From: Butyricicoccus pullicaecorum
Lineage (GTDB): Bacteria; Bacillota; Clostridia; Oscillospirales; Butyricicoccaceae
Direction: 5' to 3'
Length of the DNA stretch: 64,000 nucleotides
Assembly (NCBI GenBank): GCA_018366035.1
Contig: JAGZIW010000003.1
Location: 62,001 to 126,000, forward strand
A program made the translations under genes and the position numbers. The notes under the pieces were generated by a model. The model did not search any database. It was not told where the DNA came from and saw nothing but the letters and a program-made list of their open reading frames with translations. How positions within the stretch are numbered: position 1 is the first letter of the stretch; each line of letters begins with the position of its first letter. Below, piece by piece: positions 1 to 7,949 of this stretch.

Positions 1-380
1 CGGCAGAGGTCAAGGCTGGCTTACAGGCGGCTGTCGACATGGTGGAAAATGTCGCACACTTCATTTCTGCAAATGAGGACGACAGCATTGTTTATTATGC
101 ACAGTGTATTTCCCGTACCGGCTCCTATCTGTCTGAGGGCGCGGGCATTGCAGAGGGAGAAGCCCTCGCTTACCTCATTGCACCGCCGCTGGAGGCAATG
201 TACGGTGTCGATGCAGCGCTCAAGGCAGCTGATGTCAGCATGTGTGTTCTGTATGCACCGCCATCTGAAACCAACTTTGGCGGCGCGCTGCTGACTGGCA
301 GTCAGTCTGCCTGCAAGTCTGCTTGTGAGGCGTTTGCTTCCGCAGTTGAATTTGTTGCAGATAATCCAAGAGCGGAGTAA
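1..380 (+). CDS. eutL: EutL microcompartment shell protein, C-terminal part
   Basis: EutL is a shell protein of the ethanolamine-utilisation bacterial microcompartment; it carries two BMC folds per chain and forms trimers with a gated pore. The frame is open from base 3 and ends in TAA at 378-380, giving about 125 residues that cover the second BMC fold. Recognisable stretches are SRTGSYLSEGAGIAEG, MYGVDAALKAADV and APPSETNFGG. The 5' half lies outside the window, so the truncation is a window-edge effect and not a broken gene. The next shell gene follows after 55 bases in the same direction, which fits one eut operon. Confidence 0.9.
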   Translation, partial: AEVKAGLQAAVDMVENVAHFISANEDDSIVYYAQCISRTGSYLSEGAGIAEGEALAYLIAPPLEAMYGVDAALKAADVSMCVLYAPPSETNFGGALLTGSQSACKSACEAFASAVEFVADNPRAE

Positions 381-435
381 TCTCTGATTTTCGTGTGGGA
401 ATGAGCATCTCACACAAGGAAATGGAGGGATTCTC

Positions 436-1023
436 ATGTATGCTCTGGGTATGATTGAAACCCGTGGTTTGATCGGCTCGATTGAAGCAGCCGATGCCAT
501 GCTCAAAGCAGCGAATGTAACCCTTATGAATAAAACGCAGGTCGGCGGCGGTCTTGTTACTGTTATGGTGCGCGGCGATGTCGGCGCAGTGAAGGCGGCA
601 GTAGATGCGGGCGCAGCGGCGGCAGAGCGCGTGGGCGAACTGTTATCCGTGCATGTGATCCCGCGTCCGGCCGCGGACGTGGAAAGGATCTTAGAAAAGC
701 CTGAGCGGGCAAAGGTTCCCATATCTCAGCAGGCATCAGCCGAGGAACAGGCGTCTGTAAATACGGCAGCTTCGGAAAATCTGCCGGCAGACGATGCACC
801 GCCGCTTGAGGATATAGAACCTGAGGAGGGAGCAGGTGAGGAGGAAACATTCCACTTTGACCTGTCCTCACTCACATCTGACGACCTGCGGAAAATGACC
901 GTTTCCAAGCTGCGTGCGGTTGCACGCAAGCTGGAAACCGGAATGTCGCGTAAGGAAATTCGTTTTGCGAAGAAAGAAGAACTGATCGCGCGGATCGAAG
1001 CGGTACGCGAACAGGAGGAATAA
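436..1023 (+). CDS. BMC shell protein with C-terminal Rho_N/SAP-like extension (EutK-like)
   Basis: This 195-residue protein begins with a complete EutM/PduA-type BMC domain (about residues 2-88), including GLIGSIEAADAMLKAANV and the pore-side segment TQVGGGLVTVMVRGDVGA. An acidic, Ala/Glu/Pro-rich linker (about 89-140) follows. The last 50 residues contain LRKMTVSKLRAVARKLE and KKEELIARIEAV, which resemble the helical Rho N-terminal/SAP fold that binds nucleic acid. Enterobacterial EutK also joins a BMC domain to a C-terminal nucleic-acid-binding-like domain, but of helix-turn-helix type, so this is an analogue and not clearly EutK. An AGGG-type ribosome binding site precedes ATG 436. The stop lies 3 bases before eutE, suggesting translational coupling. 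The role of the extension is inference. Confidence 0.85.
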   Translation: MYALGMIETRGLIGSIEAADAMLKAANVTLMNKTQVGGGLVTVMVRGDVGAVKAAVDAGAAAAERVGELLSVHVIPRPAADVERILEKPERAKVPISQQASAEEQASVNTAASENLPADDAPPLEDIEPEEGAGEEETFHFDLSSLTSDDLRKMTVSKLRAVARKLETGMSRKEIRFAKKEELIARIEAVREQEE

Positions 1024-1026
1024 TCT

Positions 1027-2520
1027 ATGCAGCTTTATGATAAAGACCTGCTCTCCATGCAGGAGGTTCGCGAGCTGGTTGGTGCGGCTAAAAAAGCCCA
1101 GCAGGAGCTTGCGGAGAAATCGCAGGAGGAGGTTGACCGCATCGTTCGCTCGATTGCGAACGCTGGCGTGCGCAACGCACGCAGACTGGCACAGATGGCA
1201 AACGAAGATACCGGATTTGGTATCGTAGATGATAAGGTCATCAAGAATGTATTTGCCAGCCGCGGCGTATATGAATACATCAAGGATATGAAAACCATCG
1301 GAGAGATTGGACGCGACGAGGAAAAGAAACTCCGTATCATTGCGGTTCCAGTTGGCGTGATTGCGGGTCTGATTCCTTCTACCAATCCAACCTCTACGGC
1401 ATTGTTTAAGGCTGAAATTGCCATCAAAGCGGGAAATGCAATTGTATTTTCCCCACACCCGAGTGCTTTGCGCTGCATTTTGGAGACCGTTAAGGTAATC
1501 CGGCAGGCAATCGCTGAGGCGGGCGGAAACGAAGATCTGGTATCCTGCATCACCATTCCAACCATGCAGGCAACCGACAATCTGATGAAGCACCCAGATA
1601 CCGCCATGATTTTGGCAACGGGCGGCAGCGCAATGGTGCGTGCAGCTTATTCGTCCGGTACGCCGGCAATCGGCGTGGGGCCGGGCAATGGACCGGCATA
1701 TATCGAGCGCACAGCGGATATTCCGCTTGCGGTCAAGCGCATCATGGACTCCAAAACCTTTGACAATGGTACGATTTGTGCTTCTGAGCAGTCGGTCATT
1801 TGCGATGCAGATATGCGCTCGGCGATTCAGGCAGAGATGGAAAAGCAGGGGGCGTACTTCTTAAATCCAGAAGAGCGTGCAAAGCTCGGAAAATTTATCC
1901 TGCGTGCCAACGGAACCATGAATCCTGAAATCGTAGGACGCAGCGTACAAACCATTGCACAGCTTGCCGGACTGGACGTTCCGCAGAGTGCGCGTGTTCT
2001 CGTTGCAGACGAAGACGGCGTAGGGCGCGGACACCCGTATTCAAACGAGAAGCTGGGTCCCATCTTGGCGTTCTATACGGGCACAGACTATAAAGATGTA
2101 TGTGATATTTGCTGCACCATCTTACATTATGAGGGCAAGGGACATTCGTTCTCTATGCACACCAAAGATGACAAAATTGTTGATTACTTTGCAAAGCGGA
2201 TTCCGGCATCTCGCTTTATGGTCAATACGCCATCGGCGCTGGGCGGCATTGGTGCCAGCTCAGGATTGATGCCCTCGCTCACACTGGGCTGCGGCGCAGT
2301 CGGCGGCAGCGCAACAAGCGAGAATGTAGGTCCGATGAATTTGCTCGACCGCCGCTATGTGGCGTATGGTCTGCGTGAAATCGAAGAAATCCGCGCTGGC
2401 GTACCAGATTGTTCTGGTGGTATCTGTGAAACCACAAATACCGCAGAAACCATGATGGACGCCAAGGTGGTCGATGAAATCGTTGCAAAAATCATCGAGC
2501 GTATGCAGGCAGTGAAATAA
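1027..2520 (+). CDS. eutE: Acetaldehyde dehydrogenase, CoA-acylating, EutE
   Basis: EutE converts acetaldehyde, NAD+ and CoA to acetyl-CoA inside the microcompartment. The 497-residue product has the aldehyde dehydrogenase fold, with SAM/NAD-type segments not needed for the call: the diagnostic parts are LIPSTNPTSTALFKAEIA, the glycine-rich VGPGNGPAYIE and the nucleophile region DNGTICASEQS with catalytic Cys at residue 251. The first 35 residues form a predicted amphipathic helix (LSMQEVRELVGAAKKAQQEL) of the kind that targets enzymes to BMC interiors. The length matches the family. It sits between shell genes of the same operon, 3 bases after the preceding stop. Confidence 0.95.
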   Translation: MQLYDKDLLSMQEVRELVGAAKKAQQELAEKSQEEVDRIVRSIANAGVRNARRLAQMANEDTGFGIVDDKVIKNVFASRGVYEYIKDMKTIGEIGRDEEKKLRIIAVPVGVIAGLIPSTNPTSTALFKAEIAIKAGNAIVFSPHPSALRCILETVKVIRQAIAEAGGNEDLVSCITIPTMQATDNLMKHPDTAMILATGGSAMVRAAYSSGTPAIGVGPGNGPAYIERTADIPLAVKRIMDSKTFDNGTICASEQSVICDADMRSAIQAEMEKQGAYFLNPEERAKLGKFILRANGTMNPEIVGRSVQTIAQLAGLDVPQSARVLVADEDGVGRGHPYSNEKLGPILAFYTGTDYKDVCDICCTILHYEGKGHSFSMHTKDDKIVDYFAKRIPASRFMVNTPSALGGIGASSGLMPSLTLGCGAVGGSATSENVGPMNLLDRRYVAYGLREIEEIRAGVPDCSGGICETTNTAETMMDAKVVDEIVAKIIERMQAVK

Positions 2521-2573
2521 TATACTTTTAAGCAGATATGTGGCAAAAGCACCACATAAAGGAGGAAATGATT

Positions 2574-2855
2574 ATGGCAACAATGCAGGCACTGGGCATG
2601 ATCGAAACAAAGGGTCTCATTGCTTCTATTGAGGCAGCCGATGCAATGGTAAAGGCTGCAAATGTAACCTTAATTGGCAAGGTACATGTAGGCGGCGGTC
2701 TGGTGACCGTTATGGTACGCGGTGACGTTGGCGCAGTCAAGGCTGCAACCGACGCAGGCGCAGCAGCGGCAGAGCGCGTAGGCGAGCTGTTATCTGTGCA
2801 TGTAATCCCGCGTCCGCACGAGGAGGTAGAATTCATTCTGCCGACACTGAACTAA
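2574..2855 (+). CDS. eutM: EutM-type BMC shell hexamer, copy 1
   Basis: This 93-residue single-domain BMC protein would form the hexameric tiles of the microcompartment facets. It shows the family pattern MIETKGLIASIEAADAMVKA, the GKVHVGGGLVTVMVRGDVGA strand-turn region and the VGELLSVHVIPRPH end. I chose ATG 2574 because GGAGG at 2561-2565 lies 8 bases upstream; the ATG codons at 2538 and 2568 are too far from or too close to this site. It is almost identical to the next gene except for the region around residue 12 and the C-terminal tail (FILPTLN here). Confidence 0.95.
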   Translation: MATMQALGMIETKGLIASIEAADAMVKAANVTLIGKVHVGGGLVTVMVRGDVGAVKAATDAGAAAAERVGELLSVHVIPRPHEEVEFILPTLN

Positions 2856-2882
2856 GCGGATATCAGAAAGGAGCGAACTACA

Positions 2883-3188
2883 ATGGCAGTAATGCAGGCA
2901 CTGGGTATGATCGAAACAAAGGGTCTCATTGGCTCGATTGAAGCAGCTGACGCAATGGTAAAGGCTGCAAACGTAACCCTCATTGGCAAGGTACATGTAG
3001 GCGGCGGTCTGGTGACCGTTATGGTACGCGGTGACGTTGGTGCGGTCAAGGCTGCAACCGACGCAGGCGCAGCAGCGGCAGAGCGCGTAGGCGAACTGTT
3101 ATCCGTACATGTGATTCCGCGTCCGCATGACGAGGTGGAAGCGATCCTGCCTTCACTGGACGGAAAGGGCAGCGTGACTCCGCTATAA
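2883..3188 (+). CDS. eutM: EutM-type BMC shell hexamer, copy 2
   Basis: This second hexameric shell protein of 101 residues is nearly identical to its upstream neighbour over the first 85 residues, then differs by a longer tail (AILPSLDGKGSVTPL). The high similarity over the whole BMC domain, with only 27 bases between the genes, indicates a recent tandem duplication or gene conversion. AAGGAG precedes ATG 2883 by a normal distance. The two copies may form mixed facets; the differing tails are the parts most likely to give distinct roles, which is inference. Confidence 0.95.
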   Translation: MAVMQALGMIETKGLIGSIEAADAMVKAANVTLIGKVHVGGGLVTVMVRGDVGAVKAATDAGAAAAERVGELLSVHVIPRPHDEVEAILPSLDGKGSVTPL

Positions 3189-3222
3189 AACCGTCGAAGC
3201 GACCTTTTAGGGGGTGAATCGT

Positions 3223-4002
3223 TTGAAGGTCATCACAGAAGCAATCCTGCGCGATGAACTGCGTACATCAGAGCCGGAGATCTATTATATCCCAGAGGGA
3301 AAGATCCTTTCTCCGGCGGCGCGTGAATATTTGCAGCAGCGCAAGATTAAAATCGCTAAGTCGGGTGAAAAGCCGCCTGTTGTCGTTGCGACAGAAGTGC
3401 CCCCGATGCCTGAGGTAAATGTACAGATGGCCGCTGAGGTGCCAAAGCCCAAGTTCATTGACTATGAAACAGGTGCATTCTTTATGGAAAAGCCTGAGCA
3501 TATGACACATCTATATGGAAACGTGCTTGTGCAAAAGAATCACCCGCGGATTTTATTTCGCGGAAAGCTTGACAGCTTACAGGCACAAATTGTATTGGCA
3601 CAGGCCTGTATCCATGAGGCAGGCGGCAGCGTGAGACTCATCGACGACCTTGGCGATGTTCTCCGTGTCCTGCGCGAAATGATGCGCTGTGACGTACTGG
3701 AGGAACCGTTTACAAATGATTTGATCATTGGGCTGACCCATGCAGAACTGCGTGAGCGCTCCCATGACCCAATGAAATTTTTCAAAATCAAACAGATGGT
3801 GCTGCCGGATTACACCATGGGCAAGGATTATGCACTGCTCAATCAGATTCGGACGCTCATAAGAGAAGCCGAGGTTGCAGGCAATATCGCCTTTCGTGAG
3901 GGCAAAAAATGCACACGTCCGGACATCATCGAGGAACTCAATCGTCTGTCAAGTGCGCTGCACATTATGATGTGCATGTATCTGGCAGGTGTGTATAGGT
4001 AA
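3223..4002 (+). CDS. eutT: EutT-type cobalamin adenosyltransferase
   Basis: EutT makes adenosylcobalamin from ATP and Co(I) cobalamin, the cofactor of ethanolamine ammonia-lyase. The product has the typical EutT start MKVITEAILRDELR and a C-terminal Cob_adeno_trans-like helical domain (PDYTMGKDYALLNQIRTLIREAE, shortened here to its core YALLNQIRTLI, then RPDIIEELNRLSSAL). I chose TTG 3223, because the AGGGGG run at 3209-3214 lies at a normal distance and homologues begin with this sequence; GTG 3214 overlaps that site and is the alternative. The HX11CCX2C metal motif of Salmonella EutT is not visible, so this belongs to the variant without that motif. The next gene starts 14 bases later. Confidence 0.88.
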   Translation: MKVITEAILRDELRTSEPEIYYIPEGKILSPAAREYLQQRKIKIAKSGEKPPVVVATEVPPMPEVNVQMAAEVPKPKFIDYETGAFFMEKPEHMTHLYGNVLVQKNHPRILFRGKLDSLQAQIVLAQACIHEAGGSVRLIDDLGDVLRVLREMMRCDVLEEPFTNDLIIGLTHAELRERSHDPMKFFKIKQMVLPDYTMGKDYALLNQIRTLIREAEVAGNIAFREGKKCTRPDIIEELNRLSSALHIMMCMYLAGVYR

Positions 4003-4016
4003 AAGGGGACAACGCC

Positions 4017-4628
4017 ATGGAACAAATTATCAAGGCAGTTCTGGACGCAATTCCCCGTGCTGGTCTGGTCGAGGTTGAGGTGTCGGCGCGTCATGTCCAT
4101 TTGACGCAAAAGCATCTTGAGGTATTGTTTGGGAAGGGCGCGTCGTTAACACCAAAGCGCCCTCTGTCCCAGCCCGGCCAGTTCCTGTCAGAGGAACGTG
4201 TCACAATTATTGGAACGAAGGGACGCAAGGAGCGCACTGCAATCCTAGGTCCGGTTCGTCCGGAAACACAGGTCGAGCTTTCAAAGAGCGACTGTGTGGA
4301 ACTGGGTGTCAAGGCACCTGTGCGGGAGTCGGGCGATGTGAAGGGCTCGGGGTCGATTACCATTGAAGGCCCATGCGGCTCGATTATGATTCACGAGGGT
4401 GCAATCATTGCACATAGCCATGTGCATCTGACACCAGAGGTGGCAGAAATCATGGGGGTTCAGGATAAACAGCATGTCAGTGTTGAGGTTTTGACCGAGC
4501 GCCCAATCACATTTCGCGATGTCATTGTTCGCGTGAGCGAAAAATTCAGCTGCCGCATGCATATTGATTTTGATGAGGCAAATGCGGCAATGGTCAGCGG
4601 CTTTACGCTGGGAAAAATCATAAAATAA
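4017..4628 (+). CDS. pduL: PduL-type phosphate propanoyl/acetyltransferase (EutD role)
   Basis: This 203-residue enzyme interconverts acyl-CoA and acyl phosphate, feeding acetyl phosphate to ATP formation and recycling CoA inside the compartment. It is the PduL family and not the Pta-like EutD of enterobacteria. The two zinc-binding signature regions are visible: SARHVHLTQ near residue 25 and SHVHLTPEVAE near residue 130, with the conserved PGQFLSEERV between them. The short N-terminal helix MEQIIKAVLDAI could be an encapsulation signal. The length fits a minimal PduL. Confidence 0.93.
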   Translation: MEQIIKAVLDAIPRAGLVEVEVSARHVHLTQKHLEVLFGKGASLTPKRPLSQPGQFLSEERVTIIGTKGRKERTAILGPVRPETQVELSKSDCVELGVKAPVRESGDVKGSGSITIEGPCGSIMIHEGAIIAHSHVHLTPEVAEIMGVQDKQHVSVEVLTERPITFRDVIVRVSEKFSCRMHIDFDEANAAMVSGFTLGKIIK

Positions 4629-4667
4629 CAGACCCCGTTTCAATTAGAGCAAAGGAAGGCATGGACT

Positions 4668-5486
4668 ATGATGGATTTGGAGCGTGTAAACGCTTATATG
4701 GAGCGCGTCAAGCAGTCAGAGACGCAGACCTTTCAGCCGGTCAGCAGTAAGCTGAAGGTCGGACTGGATCTCGGTACCGCATATATTGTGATTGTTGTGC
4801 TTGATGAAGAAAACAATCCGATTGCCTGTGAAAAGCAGGCAGCAAGCGTACTGAAAGACGGTGTTGTGGTAGACTATGCGGGCGCCTCCCGTATTGTGCG
4901 TACACTCAAAGCCAAGCTTGAAGAACGACTGGGCACAGAACTGGTAAACTGCGCAATCGCGATGCCTGCTGGCACAGAATCCAGTATCCGTACCCACCAG
5001 TATGTGGCAGAGGGCGCCGGCTTTGAGGTTACGAATGTGCTTGACGAGCCAAGCGCTGCAAATTCCATTTATCAGATTGAGGACGGTGTCGTTGTAGACA
5101 TTGGAGGCGGTACCACTGGTCTTGCCATTCTCAAGAACGGGAAGGTTGTTCAAATCGAGGACGAACCCACAGGCGGCACGCATGTTACGCTGGTGTTGGC
5201 AGGGAACTATCATATCTCTACCGATGAGGCCGAACAAATCAAGCTCGATTATGCGCGCCACCGTGAGATCCTTCCGGTCGTTAAGGCGGTGCTCGAAAAG
5301 ATGTCTACTATTGTGAGCCGTTATGTGAGCAAGGACGCGGCCGATACGATTTATCTGTGCGGCGGTACCTGCTGCCTGACCGGAATCGAGGAGATTTTTG
5401 AAAAGGTAACGGGGATCCGGACGGTCAAGCCCGCCGACCCCTTCCTTGTAACCCCAACTGGCATTGCAATGAACTGTATCGTTTAA
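4668..5486 (+). CDS. eutJ: EutJ, Hsp70-like Eut chaperone or reactivator
   Basis: EutJ is an actin/Hsp70-fold protein found in most eut operons, probably assisting enzyme assembly or reactivation; its exact substrate is not established. The 272-residue product shows the phosphate 1 motif KVGLDLGTAYIV near residue 30, the phosphate 2 motif VVDIGGGTTGLAIL near residue 145 and the adenosine motif IYLCGGTCCLTGIEE near residue 230. The start at ATG 4668 follows GGAAGG by 8 bases; a second ATG follows directly. The gene lies between the phosphotransacylase and an unknown Eut protein in the same operon. Confidence 0.92.
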   Translation: MMDLERVNAYMERVKQSETQTFQPVSSKLKVGLDLGTAYIVIVVLDEENNPIACEKQAASVLKDGVVVDYAGASRIVRTLKAKLEERLGTELVNCAIAMPAGTESSIRTHQYVAEGAGFEVTNVLDEPSAANSIYQIEDGVVVDIGGGTTGLAILKNGKVVQIEDEPTGGTHVTLVLAGNYHISTDEAEQIKLDYARHREILPVVKAVLEKMSTIVSRYVSKDAADTIYLCGGTCCLTGIEEIFEKVTGIRTVKPADPFLVTPTGIAMNCIV

Positions 5487-5517
5487 CAAATGAAAAAAAG
5501 CGAAAGGAGGGGAAAGA

Positions 5518-6273
5518 ATGGACTTTAATGCTTTGGTCGATGAGATCGTGAAGCGAGTTGCACAAAAAATAGAAGCAGATGTACAGGACACACCGGCAGC
5601 GCAGGAGACTGCGTTATGCTCCAAGCCCGGGCTTCTCATTTTAACGCAGGAACACGGTACCATCTGCCATACAATACTGGAAAGTGAACAGCTTTTGGAG
5701 TATTACCACACAGACTGTGCGCTGCTCAAGGAGTATCAGGTCGAGATTGGTGATTATGAGGCAGTCATTCTCTTTGACTTGACCAACGATGTGCTTGCAC
5801 GTCTTGCCAGCGGTATGTGTGATACGCCGTTTACCGCGCTGGCACAAAAGGCGATCCTTCGGGGCAAGAAAATTTTTGTTCCGCAGGAGGCGGTCGAATT
5901 GTTCCGGTATGCCGAAACTGCCCCGTCCGCCTATTATCAGATGATGCTCGAAAAGCTGGGATTGCTCCAGCAATGCGGAATCATGATTTGCCCGAGCGAT
6001 ACCTTGGAGGACGCAATCCTTTCCGGCGAGGTGTCCGCTCCGGTGGTACAGCCTCCGGTGTCTCCAGCTGTGCCGGAAACACCCTGCTGTCCACCCAAAA
6101 GTGCGGGCTGTGAGGTCACGATTTCCAAGCGTGTCATCACCGAGCGGGATTTGAGCTTGGTCTATGACAGAACCGTGTGTGCAGTACACATTGGTGCAAA
6201 GTCCATTTTAACTGACCTTGCACGCGACTATGCACAGGCGCGAGAGGTTGCGATTATTCGCGACGAAAAATAG
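5518..6273 (+). CDS. Eut-associated protein of unknown function (TIGR02536-like)
   Basis: I do not recognise a biochemical function. The 251-residue protein occupies the position of the hypothetical Eut protein (the family I remember as TIGR02536) found in Firmicute eut operons. The N-terminus DFNALVDEIVKRVAQKI is an amphipathic helix like BMC encapsulation peptides. The middle (LLILTQEHG, then YEAVILFDLTNDVLARLA and GKKIFVPQEAVEL) suggests a flavoprotein-like alpha/beta fold. A Pro/Val-rich linker near residues 175-200 leads to a conserved C-terminal end, SKRVITERDL. An AAGGAGG site precedes ATG 5518. Start and frame are secure; the function is open. Confidence 0.8.
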   Translation: MDFNALVDEIVKRVAQKIEADVQDTPAAQETALCSKPGLLILTQEHGTICHTILESEQLLEYYHTDCALLKEYQVEIGDYEAVILFDLTNDVLARLASGMCDTPFTALAQKAILRGKKIFVPQEAVELFRYAETAPSAYYQMMLEKLGLLQQCGIMICPSDTLEDAILSGEVSAPVVQPPVSPAVPETPCCPPKSAGCEVTISKRVITERDLSLVYDRTVCAVHIGAKSILTDLARDYAQAREVAIIRDEK

Positions 6274-6287
6274 ATAGGTGAGTTGAA

Positions 6288-6572
6288 ATGAGAATTGCAA
6301 AAGTAATTGGAAATATCTGGTCTACCCGAAAGGAAGAAAGCCTGAACGGATTGAAGCTGCTTGTGGTACAGCCCATCAACATCGTGGACGGGAAAAATGA
6401 TAAAGTGCCCATGATTGCCGCCGATACCATCGGCGCCGGCGTTGGGGAACGTGTCATTATCGTAAACGGAAGTTCGGCACGCAGCGCCGTAGGGGACATG
6501 AATACACCAGTAGACGCCACTGTGGTAGGAATTGTGGACGATCAGGAAATTCATCCAGAGCTATTGGAATAA
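6288..6572 (+). CDS. eutN: EutN/CcmL-type pentameric vertex protein
   Basis: The 94-residue product is the pentamer that caps the vertices of the polyhedral microcompartment. It shows the EutN/CcmL pattern: MRIAKVIGNIWSTRKEESL at the start, KLLVVQPI, AADTIGAGVGERVIIVNGSS, and PVDATVVGIVD near the end. The length is normal for the family. It follows the unknown Eut gene by 14 bases, so it is part of the same transcript. Confidence 0.95.
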   Translation: MRIAKVIGNIWSTRKEESLNGLKLLVVQPINIVDGKNDKVPMIAADTIGAGVGERVIIVNGSSARSAVGDMNTPVDATVVGIVDDQEIHPELLE

Positions 6573-6587
6573 GGGGGTGAAAACGCC

Positions 6588-7946
6588 ATGAATTTGGTAG
6601 AGACGGTCAAAAATGCCGGCATTGTCGGTGCAGGCGGTGCGGGCTTTCCGACTCATGTAAAGCTGAACGCCAAAGCGGAATGGTTTATCATCAATGCTGC
6701 GGAATGTGAGCCGCTCATTGAGACAGACAAATATCTCTGCCGCACCTTTGCAGACCGCATTGTAGCGGCGGCAGTTGCAGTCGCTGCTCATTTGGAGGCA
6801 AAGCATACAGTGATTGCGCTCAAGCATAAATACCATGCCGAGATTGAGGCCCTGCGTGCTGCAATTACAAAATCCGGTGCGGCTGTGGAAATTTGTGAAA
6901 TGGGCGTTTTCTATCCGGCGGGAGACGAACAAACCATGGTGGAGTTTGTCACCGGAAAATCTGTGCCAGAGCGTGGACTGCCTCTTGATGTGGGCGCGGT
7001 TGTAGACAATGTCGGCACGCTGCTCAATATCTATGGTGCGCTTGTGGAGCAGAAAACCGTGTGCGACAAATACTTATCGGTTGTGGGCGAGGTCAAAGAA
7101 CCGATTATGCTGCATGTTCCAATTGGCACAGCTATTGCTGACTGCATTGCGGCGGCGGAGCCAAATATTCAAGAATATGCAATCATTTTGGGCGGCCCTA
7201 TGATGGGCAAGGTGATTTCTGATCCGGAGGCGATTGCGAAAGCGGTCGTTACCAAGACAACAGGTAATATCATCGTACTGCCCTGTGACCATTATTTGAT
7301 TCGGCGTGCAGCGCAGTCTATTGACCGGATTCGGATACAGACCCACACAGCATGTATCCAGTGCCGTATGTGTACCGATTTGTGCCCGCGCTTTCGCATT
7401 GGGCATCAGATTCGTCCGCATCTTGTGATGCGCAATTTGTATCGGGAAAACACCATTGCGGACAACGATGAGTTTTTACGGGCGTTTGGAGATGCGGCAA
7501 ACTGCTGCTCGTGCGGTGTATGTGAAATGTTTGCCTGCCCGATGGGACTTTCCCCGCGTAAGGTGAACGACTACATGAAGGGCAAGCTGCGTGAAAAGGG
7601 GATTCAGGTGCCGCGTAATTTGGAGCCGGAAGCGCTGCCGAATATTGACACACATCGTATCCCGACCGAGCGTTTGATTGCCAGATTGGGGTTAAGCGCA
7701 TACAGTGCTTGCCATGCGCACACTTGCAGGGAATTGGCGCCGGACGAAATCTTTGTCCCGTTTGCACAGCATATCGGAAAGCCTGCTGCGCCGGTGAAAC
7801 AGCTCGGCGATACAGTAGAAAAGGGCGAACTGATTGCAGCTGCGGCGGAAGGTGCGCTCTCTGCAAATATCCATGCCGGAATATCCGGAATCATTACTGA
7901 AATCAGTGCGGCTGGAGCACGGATCTCCAGCAAGAAGGAGGGGTAA
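6588..7946 (+). CDS. pduS: PduS-like RnfC-type Fe-S flavoprotein, likely cobalamin reductase
   Basis: PduS transfers electrons from NADH through FMN and two 4Fe-4S clusters to reduce cobalamin before adenosylation. The 452-residue product has the RnfC/Nqo1-like N-terminus with GIVGAGGAGFPTHVKL, a SLBB-like middle, then two Cys clusters: CIQCRMCTDLCPR (Cys 256, 259, 262, 266) and CCSCGVCEMFACP (about 306-317). The C-terminal 75 residues resemble a barrel-sandwich (biotinyl-lipoyl-like) domain (GKPAAPVKQLGDTVEKGELI). It is followed by the PduT-like shell gene after 3 bases, the same pairing as in propanediol operons, which supports transfer of electrons across the shell. Confidence 0.88.
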   Translation: MNLVETVKNAGIVGAGGAGFPTHVKLNAKAEWFIINAAECEPLIETDKYLCRTFADRIVAAAVAVAAHLEAKHTVIALKHKYHAEIEALRAAITKSGAAVEICEMGVFYPAGDEQTMVEFVTGKSVPERGLPLDVGAVVDNVGTLLNIYGALVEQKTVCDKYLSVVGEVKEPIMLHVPIGTAIADCIAAAEPNIQEYAIILGGPMMGKVISDPEAIAKAVVTKTTGNIIVLPCDHYLIRRAAQSIDRIRIQTHTACIQCRMCTDLCPRFRIGHQIRPHLVMRNLYRENTIADNDEFLRAFGDAANCCSCGVCEMFACPMGLSPRKVNDYMKGKLREKGIQVPRNLEPEALPNIDTHRIPTERLIARLGLSAYSACHAHTCRELAPDEIFVPFAQHIGKPAAPVKQLGDTVEKGELIAAAAEGALSANIHAGISGIITEISAAGARISSKKEG

Positions 7947-7949
7947 ACG

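Noticed and set aside
4716..5663. 315-codon open frame antisense to eutJ
   Set aside because: Overlaps two operon genes on the other strand, with no recognisable domain.
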